In this document: piece after piece, positions 1 through 9,949 of the stretch
How the letters are laid out: each line of letters starts with the position of its first letter
Numbering within the stretch: position 1 is the first letter of the stretch
Origin: Armillaria gallica
Taxonomy: Eukaryota; Basidiomycota; Agaricomycetes; Agaricales; Physalacriaceae
NCBI GenBank assembly: GCA_037576215.1
Contig: JBANDB010000014.1
Span: 1,922,001 to 1,986,000 of the forward strand
Direction of reading: 5' to 3'
DNA: 64,000 nt
Translations under genes and position numbers: made by a program
The notes under the pieces: generated by a model
Told to the model about the DNA's origin: nothing
What the model saw: the letters and a program-made list of their open reading frames with translations, nothing else
The model's database searches: none

Positions 1-171
1 TCAGGCCTTTATATCAAGTGTACAATTAGTTTACTTTATAATGTTCCGATGTTTAGTTTGTTAAGTTATGAATCATGATCCGGCCCGACATGAAAGTCTG
101 AGCCGCCACCTCCACTACTACTCCTTTAAGTTGCACTGTCATGTAATGTATGTTCTTCCTTCTCCTTTACG

Positions 172-1640
172 ATGACTTCTCGCGCCTTCAAGTACCCGCC
201 TTTGCGACAATGTCGACGCTACTACAGACGGGCGCCCCCAGCATCGTCGGCAGAAATTAGCCAATTGCTGGATCGTTATGATGCTGCTTCACCGCCGTCA
301 CCTCTAAACCTGTCTCAACTGATATCCTTTGGTCGGCCATTGACTTCAGAATCCGTTCTCCAGTCGAGCCAGTTCGTGTTATCCAAAATACCCAGGGGCC
401 TCGCATTCCGTATTCATTCGTTGGAGACGTTGCCATTCATTGTTGGCACCAATCCGTTCATAGCGAGTACTCTGAACGCCCACCGCGAAAGCTTCCAATT
501 TCTCGCAAATTACCCCATTCCAAAGACCATCGAAGACAATGCAGTCCTTGCAGAGGAGCTGAAGATGTTGGTGGAGAGCCACGCGAATGATATTCCCACA
601 ATGGCCAAGGGGTGCGTCTAACGTTCTTGCTCTTGAAGGCGGCTTGCTTATCCTTATCCATGAAACAGGTTTCAGGAATGCTCTCGATATCTGTCACCGA
701 CTCAAGTCAGTCATTTCCTCGACGGCGCCATTCGAAACCGGATATCAGTGCGGCTGATGGCAGAGCAGCATATCGCTTTGTCAGACGCGCTCAAAAGCCA
801 GAATCATACCAGCCAAGTAGGAGTTATTGATGCAACGTGTTCTCCTGCGGACATGATTCGCAGCTGCGGTTCTTTTGTCAAAGAGCTATGTGAAGCAACA
901 TTAGGCTCAAGTCCATCTATTTCAATTAACGGAGTCGTCGATGCCACCTTCCCGTAAGTATTATGCTTCTAATTGTTTGCGTCCTCATTAATGTTCTCCC
1001 AGTTACGTGCCCGTGCATCTGGAGTATATATTAACAGAGATCCTAAAGAACTCCTTCCGCGCGACGGTCGAACACTATAGCAGGCAATCTCAATCCTCCA
1101 AAGCTCTCCCTCCCGTTGTCATCACTCTATCCCCTCCGCCAGCTGCACCAGCTCCAGGTCCGAAGTATTTTTCTGTGCGAATCCGCGACCAAGGAGGCGG
1201 GATATCTCCTACAAACATGCTACGTATATTCTCATACGCGTTTACCACCGCCGGAAGAAACGCAGATGAAGACGATAGTGGCGGCGGACCATATGCTGCA
1301 CAATACATCGGAGGTAGCGCTGCCATTGGGGATTCAAATGGTGAAGGCAGTCTCTTCGGTGAGATAACTAAGAAAGGCCTACAAACGGGTATGGGAACCA
1401 TTGCAGGCCTGGGCTATGGTTTGCCGATGAGTAAGCTATACGCCAAGTGAGTGTACGTGTGGAAAGATGTATCTAAACTCAAGAATTCCTTCATTTAGGT
1501 ATTTCGGTGGTACGCTGGACTTGAAATCACTGGAAGGATGGGGTGAGCCACAATGTTGGCCCGCTCTTGAATTATTTGCTGACGCATCACTAGGTAGCGA
1601 TGTCTTTTTGAAGCTTCGATGCCTGGACGAGTCGATTTAG
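172..1640 (+). CDS. Mitochondrial pyruvate/branched-chain ketoacid dehydrogenase kinase
   Basis: Five exons (172-611, 669-953, 1003-1446, 1499-1542, 1594-1640) join to 1260 bp, 419 aa, in one frame. The protein belongs to the mitochondrial PDK/BCKDK family, histidine-kinase-like serine kinases that switch off the E1 subunit of 2-oxoacid dehydrogenase complexes. Visible are the RNRISVRLMAEQHIAL region, the N-box EILKNSFRA, the G1 box DQGGGISP followed by IFSYAFTTA, and the G2 box GLGYGLPMSKLYA-KYFGG continuing into GWGSDVFLKL. The Arg-rich N-terminus (first ~20 residues with no acidic residue) fits a mitochondrial presequence. Length and motif order match full-length fungal kinases, so the gene looks intact. 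Whether the substrate is pyruvate dehydrogenase or the branched-chain complex (yeast Pkp1 or Pkp2 type) cannot be decided by eye. Confidence 0.93.
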
Positions 1641-2047
1641 ATTGGCAATGTTCCGAGCGGGGGCCGTATGTGTTTTCGTATGATGAGTATCTCAGTTACA
1701 GCTACCTGTATACATCAATATTTGTTCAAATCACCTGGCTGTTTGCGTCCTAAGGTTTTGTGATATAACTACTACACTCTGTTAACTCGTGACGAACAAG
1801 CCTATTTCTAAGAGCTCCGAAGTCCTTCCTTTCTTTGCTAAGAAGTAGGGTTGTAAATCCCGAATCAGATGCCAGTGGGCTTCGTCAAAGTCAATGTCGC
1901 TGGCCTTGAAATCGTAATGTAATCGGAAAGAGCCGACTAGCTATAAGGCCTGGATTAGCCACGAGAGCACAATCTATTCCTTCAGTCCCGAAACAACTCC
2001 TGCAGACACAAAGTAAACGACGTTTACTCATCCGACAATGGCCACTA
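1641..2047. other. Intergenic, no gene seen
   Basis: Between the kinase stop and the next start I see no sustained coding frame. It should hold the kinase 3' UTR and the promoter of the following small gene. Confidence 0.6.
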
Positions 2048-2530
2048 ATGGTGAACATCCAGATGTCTTCTGATACGACAGCGGTACCCATTATAGTCGC
2101 CCAGTATTCCCTTCGAATCCATCCACGAAGGACTGAGCACTGGAGCCTCGCGATCTTGTACTCCCTGAATGAAGTCGAAATCCACGAAGTACAAGGAATG
2201 TTGGATACCTTTCACTACGAAACCTTCCGGAAGAGCACTAGCTTCCTGCGATCCGTAACGCTGTGCGGAGGGTGTCATGTCGGCAGCATTCCCTACAATC
2301 TATTAGATGCCGTACGGAAGGCGTTGAAAGATGTTCCTGTCGTCCGGCACGATGAATCATGGGACTGCCAGACGTGGGTAGTGCATGCGTTGCGCTCGTT
2401 GAGGGACTTTGGGATAATATTTGCGCATATCAATGAGGCAAGGATTCGACAAGAGTTGGCGGAAGATAGGGAGAGGTGGGAGAATGGCGAGGACGCGGTG
2501 TATGAGAGACTGTACGGAGAGTCGAATTAA
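2048..2530 (+). CDS. Small intronless protein of unknown function
   Basis: A 160-aa uninterrupted frame. The N-terminal half contains HWSLAIL and EIHEVQG, the middle has SWDCQTWVVHALRSL, and the C-terminus is charged and helical (INEARIRQELAEDRERWENG). This pattern (an H-W-x-L strand, a WxCQTW segment with a conserved Cys, and a Glu/Arg-rich tail) recurs in small single-domain Agaricomycete proteins without known function, possibly DUF6914; I could not confirm the family. The Cys and the His are suggestive of a papain-like fold but this is speculation. The start may be the ATG at 2048 or the in-frame ATG at 2063. It is tail-to-tail with the phosphotransferase gene, 82 bp away. Confidence 0.7.
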   Translation: MVNIQMSSDTTAVPIIVAQYSLRIHPRRTEHWSLAILYSLNEVEIHEVQGMLDTFHYETFRKSTSFLRSVTLCGGCHVGSIPYNLLDAVRKALKDVPVVRHDESWDCQTWVVHALRSLRDFGIIFAHINEARIRQELAEDRERWENGEDAVYERLYGESN

Positions 2531-2612
2531 GATCAGTCCTGGAGAGTAGTAGCTAGTAAATAAGAGGTCGTGACAAAGGCTGGAAAACACATACACTATA
2601 GTATTATATCTA

Positions 2613-3473
2613 CTACCGAGGAGGACCGGAGATAAGTAAAAGCCTCTCTTCTATTTCGATTTCTTTCTGATACCCAGACAGTAGCAGTTCTTGACCCAAA
2701 GATAACCAGTCATTTTGGGGGGCAACCCAGTAGAACTTTCTGGCCTCCCAATATTCCGGACGCCATGCCGTCTGGCCCCAGTCAACCAGCGCGACGACGG
2801 AGACATCGCCGGGGCCGTCACCATCCACACGGATGAGGACATTGTTGCGGGCGATATCACCGTGTGTCAGGACAATGCGGTGATCGTGTCGCATTTGCTG
2901 TCGAATGTCATCCAGCTGATGCTTGACTTTGGGGCTTTCGTTGGCGTACCATGAAAAAAGAGAGATTCTCCAATCATTGTACTCTTCCTCGTTGGTGAAC
3001 GGGCCGCTGAGCGCATCAATTAATGCCAAGTCCAGGCATGCCTGACCCGACACGGACCCAATCCACCCCACATTACCGGGTTGTTGGACCGCATGCAGCT
3101 GGTCGACATATCCCCGCAGTGTATGCATAACAGTTACTTTCTGGTCATGGGTAAGTGAGCGCCATTTCTTGTCAAGACGGTCGCCCTCGATATACTCCAT
3201 GACCAGGTGTCCGAACTTGTCATCGGAAGCCCAGACATCGTATATCTTCGGTACAGGGATGGAAGTATGTTCTGCGACAAAACGCATGGCCTCTGCCTCG
3301 ACGAACAAGCCGTAAACGGGCGCTGTCTTCGCGACGGTGGATTTCGTAAGGCGCCGGACGTGGTGCTGAATGCGAGGATATAACCGGCGCGCGCGCCTAA
3401 GTAGAAATGGAAAAAGCAATCGTCGAATACGGTTGCAGATCAGGGTGTAGACGCGCTGTAACGGTCCAAACAT
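2613..3473 (-). CDS. Aminoglycoside-phosphotransferase-like (APH) kinase
   Basis: A 286-aa intronless frame of the APH/choline-kinase-like fold (Pfam APH family). The hinge segment HLVMEYIEGDRLDKKW (about residues 89-104), the Brenner loop HGDIARNN (204-211, catalytic Asp206) and the metal-binding DWGQTAWRPEYWE (from Asp231) are all present in the right order and spacing. The N-terminal 60 residues are short and basic, so the first strands of the N-lobe are atypical. Fungal genomes carry many such paralogues; substrates are unknown, and antibiotic resistance should not be inferred. The small gene ending at 2530 is convergent with it. The CGGGCCGGACT sequence at 3504-3514 lies 31 bp before its ATG. 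Confidence 0.85.
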   Translation of the reverse strand: MFGPLQRVYTLICNRIRRLLFPFLLRRARRLYPRIQHHVRRLTKSTVAKTAPVYGLFVEAEAMRFVAEHTSIPVPKIYDVWASDDKFGHLVMEYIEGDRLDKKWRSLTHDQKVTVMHTLRGYVDQLHAVQQPGNVGWIGSVSGQACLDLALIDALSGPFTNEEEYNDWRISLFSWYANESPKVKHQLDDIRQQMRHDHRIVLTHGDIARNNVLIRVDGDGPGDVSVVALVDWGQTAWRPEYWEARKFYWVAPQNDWLSLGQELLLSGYQKEIEIEERLLLISGPPR

Positions 3474-3989
3474 TGTGACTGGAAGATGAGACTACCGGAC
3501 AATCGGGCCGGACTCTTTCACCGCCAGAAATTGGATCCGCTCTTCAACTTCTGCGGCACCGAGGCAATACAGCTACTGGAAAATTTCGGGATTTTACCTG
3601 AATAATTAGGCCGTGGCTCAATAATCGGCGCGCTTTTCTATTCAGGGACCACGTCGGGTAATTGAACGACCTCACTTCCTTCGGAGAATTTCTCGAACTG
3701 GGCGGAACTATTTAGCGGATTCTATATTGTGAACGGGGTTTTTACAACAAGGTGGTTGTAGTATATTAATCGGGTTTGAATAATCTTGTTACTGGCATTT
3801 AACAGGGATTTAACTTTTACCCTGGATAGGTCAGTGATAGGTCATTCTTTGAAACCGGGAACCCGGAGCGAGCAGGAAAAAAAATAACCTAAAAGTGGTG
3901 CGACACCAAAATGGTACAAGGGCCGTGTACGGTGTCTCATAAAATTGTCAACTCTTAACACCTAGTCTTCACCCCGAACCCAGTCCCCC
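3474..3989. other. Divergent intergenic region between APH kinase and ERG3-like gene
   Basis: No coding frame was recognised. This is the shared upstream region of two divergently transcribed genes. It holds a CGGGCCGGACT motif near the APH start. Confidence 0.55.
3504..3514. promoter_or_regulatory. CGGGCCGGACT motif matching the regulator promoters downstream
   Basis: Eleven bases identical to the core of the 14-mer found before each of the three Zn2Cys6 genes at 30-35 kb (CGG-N2-CGG followed by ACT). It lies 31 bp upstream of the APH-kinase ATG and 475 bp upstream of the ERG3-like ATG. It may be a binding site or a chance match. Confidence 0.3.
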
Positions 3990-4996
3990 ATGGATTTGGT
4001 CCTAAACACTGCCGACAGTCTAATACTGGACAAAGTCTGGGCGCATATTTTCCCACTCTTGAATACATCCAGTGCATCTCACGTATATGGAGATTGGGAC
4101 CCAATATTATTGGCTACCCCGATTTCATCGTGGCCGCGCGACTACCCTCCTCGCCAAATCATCTCTCTGACTCTGTTGACCCTGCTTGGTGTCCACGTTC
4201 TCTATTTCACGTTCTCATGGCTGTCGTACACCTTCATCTTCAACCACGACATGATGCATCATCCTCAGTTCCTTCCCAACCAAGTTCGACTTGAGATCAT
4301 TACCAGCCTCAAGGCACTCCCCGCTATGATTCTTCTCACTGTGCCGTTGTTCCAGGCAGAGGTGATGGGTTATAGCAAACTGTATGACGGCCTTGATACT
4401 TACGGCTGGACGTACTTATTCGTCAGCATCCCAATGTCGGTTCTTATTTTACTTGTCTTTTCTCGCGCGATCCTAACAGGTCGACAGGTTTCTTTTGTTC
4501 ACCGACTACAGCATCTATTGGATACATAGGTGGTTGCATATACCAATCGTATACAAAATGCTGCACAAGCCTCACCATAAATGGATCAGTATGTTGTCCG
4601 TACCTCCAACTACTTTCAAAATTCTGACTATACCCAACAGTTCCAACTCCGTGGTCTGCATATGCATTCCACCCTGTCGACGGTTATCTCCAGTCAATTC
4701 CCTACCATCTGTTCGTCTTTATCTTTCCTCTCCATCGAGTCGTGTATCTCAGCCTTTTCGTGATCGTGAATGTATGGACCATTCTCATCCACGATTCCGA
4801 CATGATCACCGGCCATCCTCTCGAGACCGTTATCAATGGACCGGCTCATCACACTTTACACCATCTGTATTTTACTGTTAATTACGGTCAGTACTTTACC
4901 TGGGCAGATAAGATGGGCGGGTCTTACCGGCAACCGAAAAAAGAGCTTGACCCGCTACTAGAAGTGAAATTACGGGGAAGGAGGAAGGAGCAGTGA
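3990..4996 (+). CDS. ERG3: C-5 sterol desaturase (fatty acid hydroxylase superfamily)
   Basis: Three exons (3990-4435, 4488-4588, 4641-4996) give 903 bp, 300 aa. The integral ER membrane enzyme introduces the C-5 double bond in ergosterol synthesis, using a di-iron centre. The family landmarks are visible in order: LPNQVRLEI after the first membrane pair, His box HRWLH, His box HKPHHKW, then [14 protein letters not shown], the loop FPLHRVVYL, and the third box [14 protein letters not shown] followed by [16 protein letters not shown]. The protein is slightly shorter than yeast Erg3 at the N-terminus, which fits a basidiomycete paralogue. The first intron has a weak donor (GTCGGT) and its boundaries are the least certain part. 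No break was seen. Confidence 0.92.
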
Positions 4997-5449
4997 TTAA
5001 AATTTCAGAAGAGTCACAGGCTTGATGTAATACTTCTCCAGGTATTCTGTAGGATGTACAGAAAGCGTATACAAATTTTGAAAGTTTGACCATAAAAAGC
5101 GGTTGAGTAGCCAGTACTATAGATATATCGGCCAATCATTCTGTGGCGGTGGGTCCTTGTACCAGGCACATTGAAGGTTTCGCTAGGTGGCTTGTAGAGG
5201 CCCAGAGGTGTGCAAGATCAGCAGATGGCGTGATCGCGATCTTTGGCATCAATTCGACTTCCGACCCTGATTAGGAATGCGTAATTTCGTCTTTCAATCG
5301 ACTTCTTTTCCTTTATCTTTTCTACAATATCTTTTCTATCCCCGCATGCGCCCTGGCTTCCTTCATAACACTAGGATATGCGTCCACGACATCAAGCCAT
5401 TAGGGCGTTGGCCAAAGGAAGGGTTTAGCAGCAAACCTCTGTACTCCGT
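4997..5449. other. Convergent intergenic region, no gene seen
   Basis: This lies between the 3' ends of the sterol desaturase (+) and the acyltransferase (-). Only short random frames are present. Confidence 0.55.
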
Positions 5450-6740
5450 CTAGTACAACATTGCTGCCTGGAAGAAACGTTCTCGCCTGAGCACAAAGTA
5501 CACTGCTCTTTTATGGGGTAGCTCGAATTCCTGTGCATTGTGATCAGCCGCGCGGTCTGCACAAGATACCGAAGACATACTCTGTTAAACTCTTGAGGCA
5601 GGTACGCGATAAGGCGAGGGATAATAGGCAGATCAGCGCGGGGCTCGCCAACGACGACCTCTGTCCTGGGTTCGCGAAGGAAGCACATATGCTTCATCGA
5701 AGTCATGATAGCGGTGACTGCAATTGTAGGGTCAGAAAATGACGAAGAATCTATGGGGCGGGTAGCTTACATCGCTGCCTGCCTCTGAATTTCTCTTCAC
5801 CGACGAGAAGGTGAGTACCTTGATCGTAGTCTCCCAGTCCACCAACATATGTTCCCATAGGGTCCTCTTTTACCCACGACATTTCGCCGTAACCTGCTGC
5901 TTCTCCGTTCCAAGATACAATGAACCCCATTATATGCAGGTCAGCCAGTCGATCCTTGAGGTATGCGCGATGATGCTCATCGTCACCTTTCTCTCTCCAG
6001 CCAACGTTCACACGATCGGAATTCTGCCAGCGTGTGTAGGCCTCGAAATGTGCAGGGTTCGATGCATCGATATGGGTGAATGTGAGGAGTTCACCCAGAC
6101 AGGCGATATATCGAGAATATATCACGGCTCCTGGTGCTGGTTTCGGTGGCCGAAGAGGATGTGTGGTCAAGACGTGAGGGCCACGGGTGAAAGACTGCAC
6201 GTAAGGAAAAAGTGATGGCAGCGGAGCCAGCGTCGGTGATGGGACAGGATCGCGCAGCCAGGATAATCCATGGGGTGCACCCGCACTCTGCCAGAACGCT
6301 GGACGAGAGAGAAGGAGAGTTGTTGGATTGGAGGCATCTGGTATATATCCCAGGCCGGTGTGAGTGAAGTAGTTCTGTAACTCGCCGGCATTGGATAATT
6401 TCTCATCAATCACCACAGGGACAACGTCCTCCTCATTCCTTCGTAGCCACAACGCGTAAACGGAGACCCAAAGGTCTCGTGTCGTCACCGGAGTCGTGCT
6501 CGAGATCAGCAGGACCGCTTCCGACACTGCCCGATCATCATTGACGATGCCGTACGGACTGACTCGCACAACACGCTCTTGCGGTGCAAAAGTGATCACA
6601 GAATTGTCGCTGGTAACAGCGATTGTCCCTTCTGTGTCCACACTATTCACCGAAGACCCATCCGGGAGCTTGAAAGTCTGTTCAGCTGGTGCGACGAAGC
6701 GCTCGGCGCGGTATCCAACAGGCGTTGTGGTAGAAGACAT
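5450..6740 (-). CDS. Siderophore N5-hydroxyornithine acyltransferase (SidF/Fer5/AlcB type)
   Basis: Three exons on the minus strand (6740-5771, 5717-5581, 5530-5450) sum to 1188 bp, 395 aa. The C-terminal 170 residues are an IucA/AlcB-type GNAT acyltransferase domain (Acyltransf_8): FTHIDASNP, WQNSDRVNVGW, MGFIVSWNGEAAGYGEMSW, the acyl-CoA loop VGEEKFRGRQR, and DPRTEVVVGEPRAD followed by FELPHKRAVYF near the C-terminus. Enzymes of this family transfer an acyl group such as acetyl, anhydromevalonyl or methylglutaconyl to N5-hydroxyornithine for hydroxamate siderophores (known for SidF, SidL, Ustilago Fer5). The N-terminal half is the divergent non-catalytic GNAT fold. It is divergent to an enoyl-CoA hydratase gene, with four ATCWGATAA sites between them. 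Which acyl group is used is inferred only from that neighbour. Confidence 0.87.
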
Positions 6741-6814
6741 AAGATAGGATCGATACAGGAGATATTTGACGTCGCTTTATGGTCCACGGTTGGGATTCGG
6801 AGGAGAATATGGAA

Positions 6815-6844
6815 ATCTGATAAGATTTCGGAACAATCTGATAA
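6815..6844. promoter_or_regulatory. Two ATCTGATAA iron-GATA sites
   Basis: ATCTGATAA occurs at 6815-6823 and again at 6836-6844, a centre spacing of 21 bp (two helical turns). ATCWGATAA is the extended site of the fungal iron-responsive GATA repressors (SreA/SRE1/Urbs1/Fep1 group). The pair lies 75-104 bp upstream of the acyltransferase ATG. Confidence 0.75.
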
Positions 6845-7300
6845 GATGCCGCGTTCACTATGGCCCGAAGTTACTGGAAAACGTACGTGAATTTCTCAAT
6901 CTCTGGATTTCAGTAAATAACTATGCGCGCCGCAGCATGTTTATTCATCACTGCGATTGAAAATTCCCAGCATTCATATCTAGATATAACTTCACCGTGG
7001 CCACAGAAAACACAGAACAGTACGCGGACGCCGGACGGCCTTTCAAAGTCTCAACGGTGATAGTGAATGGCGCCATCATGTGGTGCCAATTGCTGACAAT
7101 TTGAATATTTCGTTTCACTACCTGGAGACTCGCAAAACAGATGGCTTTCACCGGCGTCGCAAAACCGAATCATCGAGAATATAGCTGAACTTGTGCTAGG
7201 CGCCAGCCACGCCTAACCGATAAACTCGATTAACGTACAATTGGCTGGTTTGAGTGGGCCAAGGAACTTAGAAAGGCCAAGGTGCGTGATTACGGATGTA

Positions 7301-7358
7301 ATCAGATAAGATGTCTTCTGATGAGATCAATGTTTCGTTCTAGAATCTAATCAGATAA
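7301..7358. promoter_or_regulatory. Two ATCAGATAA iron-GATA sites
   Basis: ATCAGATAA occurs at 7301-7309 and 7350-7358, both perfect matches to ATCWGATAA on the plus strand. They lie 150-206 bp before the most likely hydratase ATG at 7507 (about 50-110 bp before the upstream ATG at 7409). Together with the pair at 6815-6844 they bracket the divergent promoter. Confidence 0.75.
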
Positions 7359-7506
7359 GGATCTGTCCGACAGAAGCCCAATCAAAGGCCGTCAGTGCGC
7401 GGTTCAAAATGTCCTGTCGCGTTCTGCTTTGGGGTCGATCTTTGCTTTGGTCTACCCCTCCGTTTACTCAATCCACAAAGAGAATCCTCCTAAAAATTTC
7501 GACGAA

Positions 7507-8575
7507 ATGCCCAGCGAGCCCACTCCTCAAGCTTACTTCCACAAAGTCCCTAATCTCAAGGGCGTGTACTGCATCGCACTGAACAGACCGAAATCGAAGA
7601 ATGCAATCAGTGTCCAGATGCTTCAGGTGTGCAGCCACGCCTTTTTTTATATGCAATACCGAAGGGTACTGCTAGGACATCGAGAACGCTATCCAACAGG
7701 CAGTCGAAGAACCATCGTATGTTGGATTTTCTTTCACAAGATAATGTCTAATGTGTCTGCTAGTCTTAACGTGCTCATATTCTACTCTTCCACTCCGGGT
7801 TCCTTCTGCGCAGGCGCGGACCTCATCGAACGGCGCTCCATGAATGAAGATCAAGTCCGCGACTTTCTTTCTCAACTTCGTCTAGTTTTCAGCAGCATCG
7901 ACCGCCTCATGTTCCCCACCATCTGCGCTATAGATGGTCCTGCGCTTGGGGAGGTCTGGAGCTTGCACTGACGTGCGATTTTCGTATATGTGGTGCGGCT
8001 CAAATGTCATAGTTCTTAGTTTCATAAAGATGATGTTTTTCGCAGCCCGAGATGTGACCAAGATCAGCTTCCCCGAAGTTCGCCTGGGGATTATACCAGG
8101 CGCTGGAGGTACACAGCGTGCTCCGCGCCTGATTGGGATGACCAAAGCGAAGGAGCTCATCTTTACGGGTCGTTCGCTCACCGCTTCCGATGCGCTGGAG
8201 TTGGGTGAGTGCCTGCCGAGCCGAAAGCAGAGAATCAAATATTGAAATGACAATGCTTGGCAGGTCTCGTCGATTACCTTGCGGATTCATCTTCTACTGC
8301 CTATGAAAGGGCACTGAAGCTAGCTGAAGAGATGGCACACAGTGGTGAGTGTCTCTCCCTTATGTTTGGGTGTCAAGGACTGAAGTTCTACATGCATAGC
8401 ACCATTGGCTCTACGTGCCGCAAAGACAGCTATTTCTCGATCCTGTGAACTGCCACTAGAGTCCGCGCTCGACCATGAACGCCTGTGCTATGAGCCTCTA
8501 TTAGACACACAAGATCGCTTGGAAGCCCTAGATGCATTCAAAGAAAAGAGGTCCCCGGTTTTCATTGGAAAGTAA
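7507..8575 (+). pseudogene. Enoyl-CoA hydratase/isomerase with a one-base frameshift
   Basis: Six exons (7507-7626, 7676-7716, 7764-7992, 8046-8204, 8264-8344, 8400-8575) spell a complete crotonase-fold protein: LNRPKSKNAIS, the oxyanion segment GSFCAGADL, CAIDGPALG, then SFPEVRLGIIPGAGGTQR and TGRSLTASDALELGLVDYL. It resembles methylglutaconyl-CoA hydratases. The exons sum to 806 bp, one short of a multiple of three. The shift sits in the G run at 7948-7951, exactly where the family reads ALGGGLELAL; without the base the frame stops at 7969-7971. It is either a recent null allele or a homopolymer sequencing error. A different frame from the ATG at 7409 has presequence-like character, so the N-terminus is uncertain. 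It is divergent to a siderophore acyltransferase, which suggests a Fer4/SidH-like role; ordinary leucine or fatty-acid catabolism is the alternative. Confidence 0.85.
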
Positions 8576-8863
8576 TGATAGCTCCAATGTCTGCCTTCCC
8601 AATCCAAATTTGAAAGACAACGGTGTATCTTTCGAGAATGTTCCGTTGGTCGAGTTCGATGAACGACGTAGGAAGATATTGACATAGGTATCTGTCGTTG
8701 CCGCTCGGACGGTATGCCGAGTTCAGTAAGGCGCGCTGCAAGCTCTTTTCAATACTGTCAAAGTTCGGTGTTCACAGTTTTGAGGATAAATTCATCCACG
8801 GTATGATAAGAAGGTAAATTCTCTATAATTCAGTCTCTTAAACATTCTAAGGTTTACTAGTGT

Positions 8864-9949
8864 CTAGCGAAGTCTAGCGATTTCCATATTGTTACCGTTT
8901 CGCCCATACTTGGCCACTCCCCACACTGCCTGTCCTTCTCCTACTGCCTTGATGACCGTCGGACATTCGTATATCTGCCAGAACGTCTCAGCCATACCAT
9001 TCGACATCTTGTTCTTTTCCCTATAAGCTGGAACCTCCCTCATCAACTCTTTGTGCGCACGCCTCAATTTATGAAACGGCACTTGACTGTTTAAATGATG
9101 TGTCGTATGGAGACCGTCGCTGAGAGGATGGATCCACCACCGGTGCAGAATACCATCGTTGGTGCGTGAATTACCGAAGCTCCTAGTCATATCCATACCA
9201 AGGTGTTCTCCCACCTCGGACCAATAACGCGTTATGTTGAGTACCCCAAACCATGGGACGACATAGTACAACGCGAATCCGAACCATTTGTCGGAAAGGT
9301 GCACCGTCGTCAGTACGGTGACCCAATAGATAACCTTCCACGGGTAGGAAGCGGGGCTCGTCCAGAACTCTGTGAAAAGAGTGACGACGTACTCATAGTG
9401 CAGCCATCCCGAGAATGGGAGGCCAAACATGAGCCAGGAGAAACGAGCAGCGCTCAGGCGTTCTTCTCCGATAAATCCAATATACTGGAGTCGCACGACG
9501 TCGGCATCACGGACGGGGTCACCGAGGTACTTATGGTGCTCCAAGTGTAGGGTACGGAAGACCTTGAGCAAACGGAAGACAGGGAAGGCGTAAAGGAATT
9601 CGGTGTACTCGTGGGCGCGGGGATTAGTGAAAAGGTTGTTGTGCGCCGCCTCATGAACGAGGTGCTCCATCGCACGCATACGGGAGGAAATGATGATGAC
9701 CGCAGGAATGTAAGTTGACCACCACACGCGCGTATCGGAATAACACGACGCGACATGTTCGCACATCCAGACGCAGACAGCAAAGACGACGTAGTTGTTA
9801 AGGATGGCAAGAGCACCCTTAACATTGTCGCGAGCTTTATGTCGCGTAGTTATGATGAGCGCCTCCCTGAACGCTTTCGTCTCGTCATCTGGTGTCAGGC
9901 TGACGTGCGCATCTCTGGTTTCTGAGCCGTTTGGCCTAGTGAGTCCCAT
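8864..9949 (-). CDS. Membrane fatty acid desaturase, intronless
   Basis: A 361-aa frame of the membrane fatty-acid desaturase superfamily. The three His clusters are present: HEAAHNN (about 99-105), HLEHH (135-139) and HTTHH (281-285), with four to six hydrophobic spans between them (for example residues 45-63 and 83-95). These His residues bind the di-iron centre that, with O2, introduces a double bond or a hydroxyl group. No cytochrome b5 domain is fused. The spacing, with a short N-terminus and an H-x3-H first box, is closer to the bacterial-like FADS1 group than to the OLE1 delta-9 enzymes. It lacks introns although nearly every neighbour has several, which could reflect retroposition or horizontal transfer. 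The substrate is unknown. Confidence 0.88.
   Translation of the reverse strand: MGLTRPNGSETRDAHVSLTPDDETKAFREALIITTRHKARDNVKGALAILNNYVVFAVCVWMCEHVASCYSDTRVWWSTYIPAVIIISSRMRAMEHLVHEAAHNNLFTNPRAHEYTEFLYAFPVFRLLKVFRTLHLEHHKYLGDPVRDADVVRLQYIGFIGEERLSAARFSWLMFGLPFSGWLHYEYVVTLFTEFWTSPASYPWKVIYWVTVLTTVHLSDKWFGFALYYVVPWFGVLNITRYWSEVGEHLGMDMTRSFGNSRTNDGILHRWWIHPLSDGLHTTHHLNSQVPFHKLRRAHKELMREVPAYREKNKMSNGMAETFWQIYECPTVIKAVGEGQAVWGVAKYGRNGNNMEIARLR

Noticed and set aside
1090..1401. Minus-strand Pro-rich frame
   Set aside because: Antisense shadow of the kinase exon carrying the G1 box.
2613..3473. APH gene as an antibiotic-resistance determinant
   Set aside because: Only the kinase fold is shared; fungal APH-like proteins are numerous and their substrates are not aminoglycosides as far as known.
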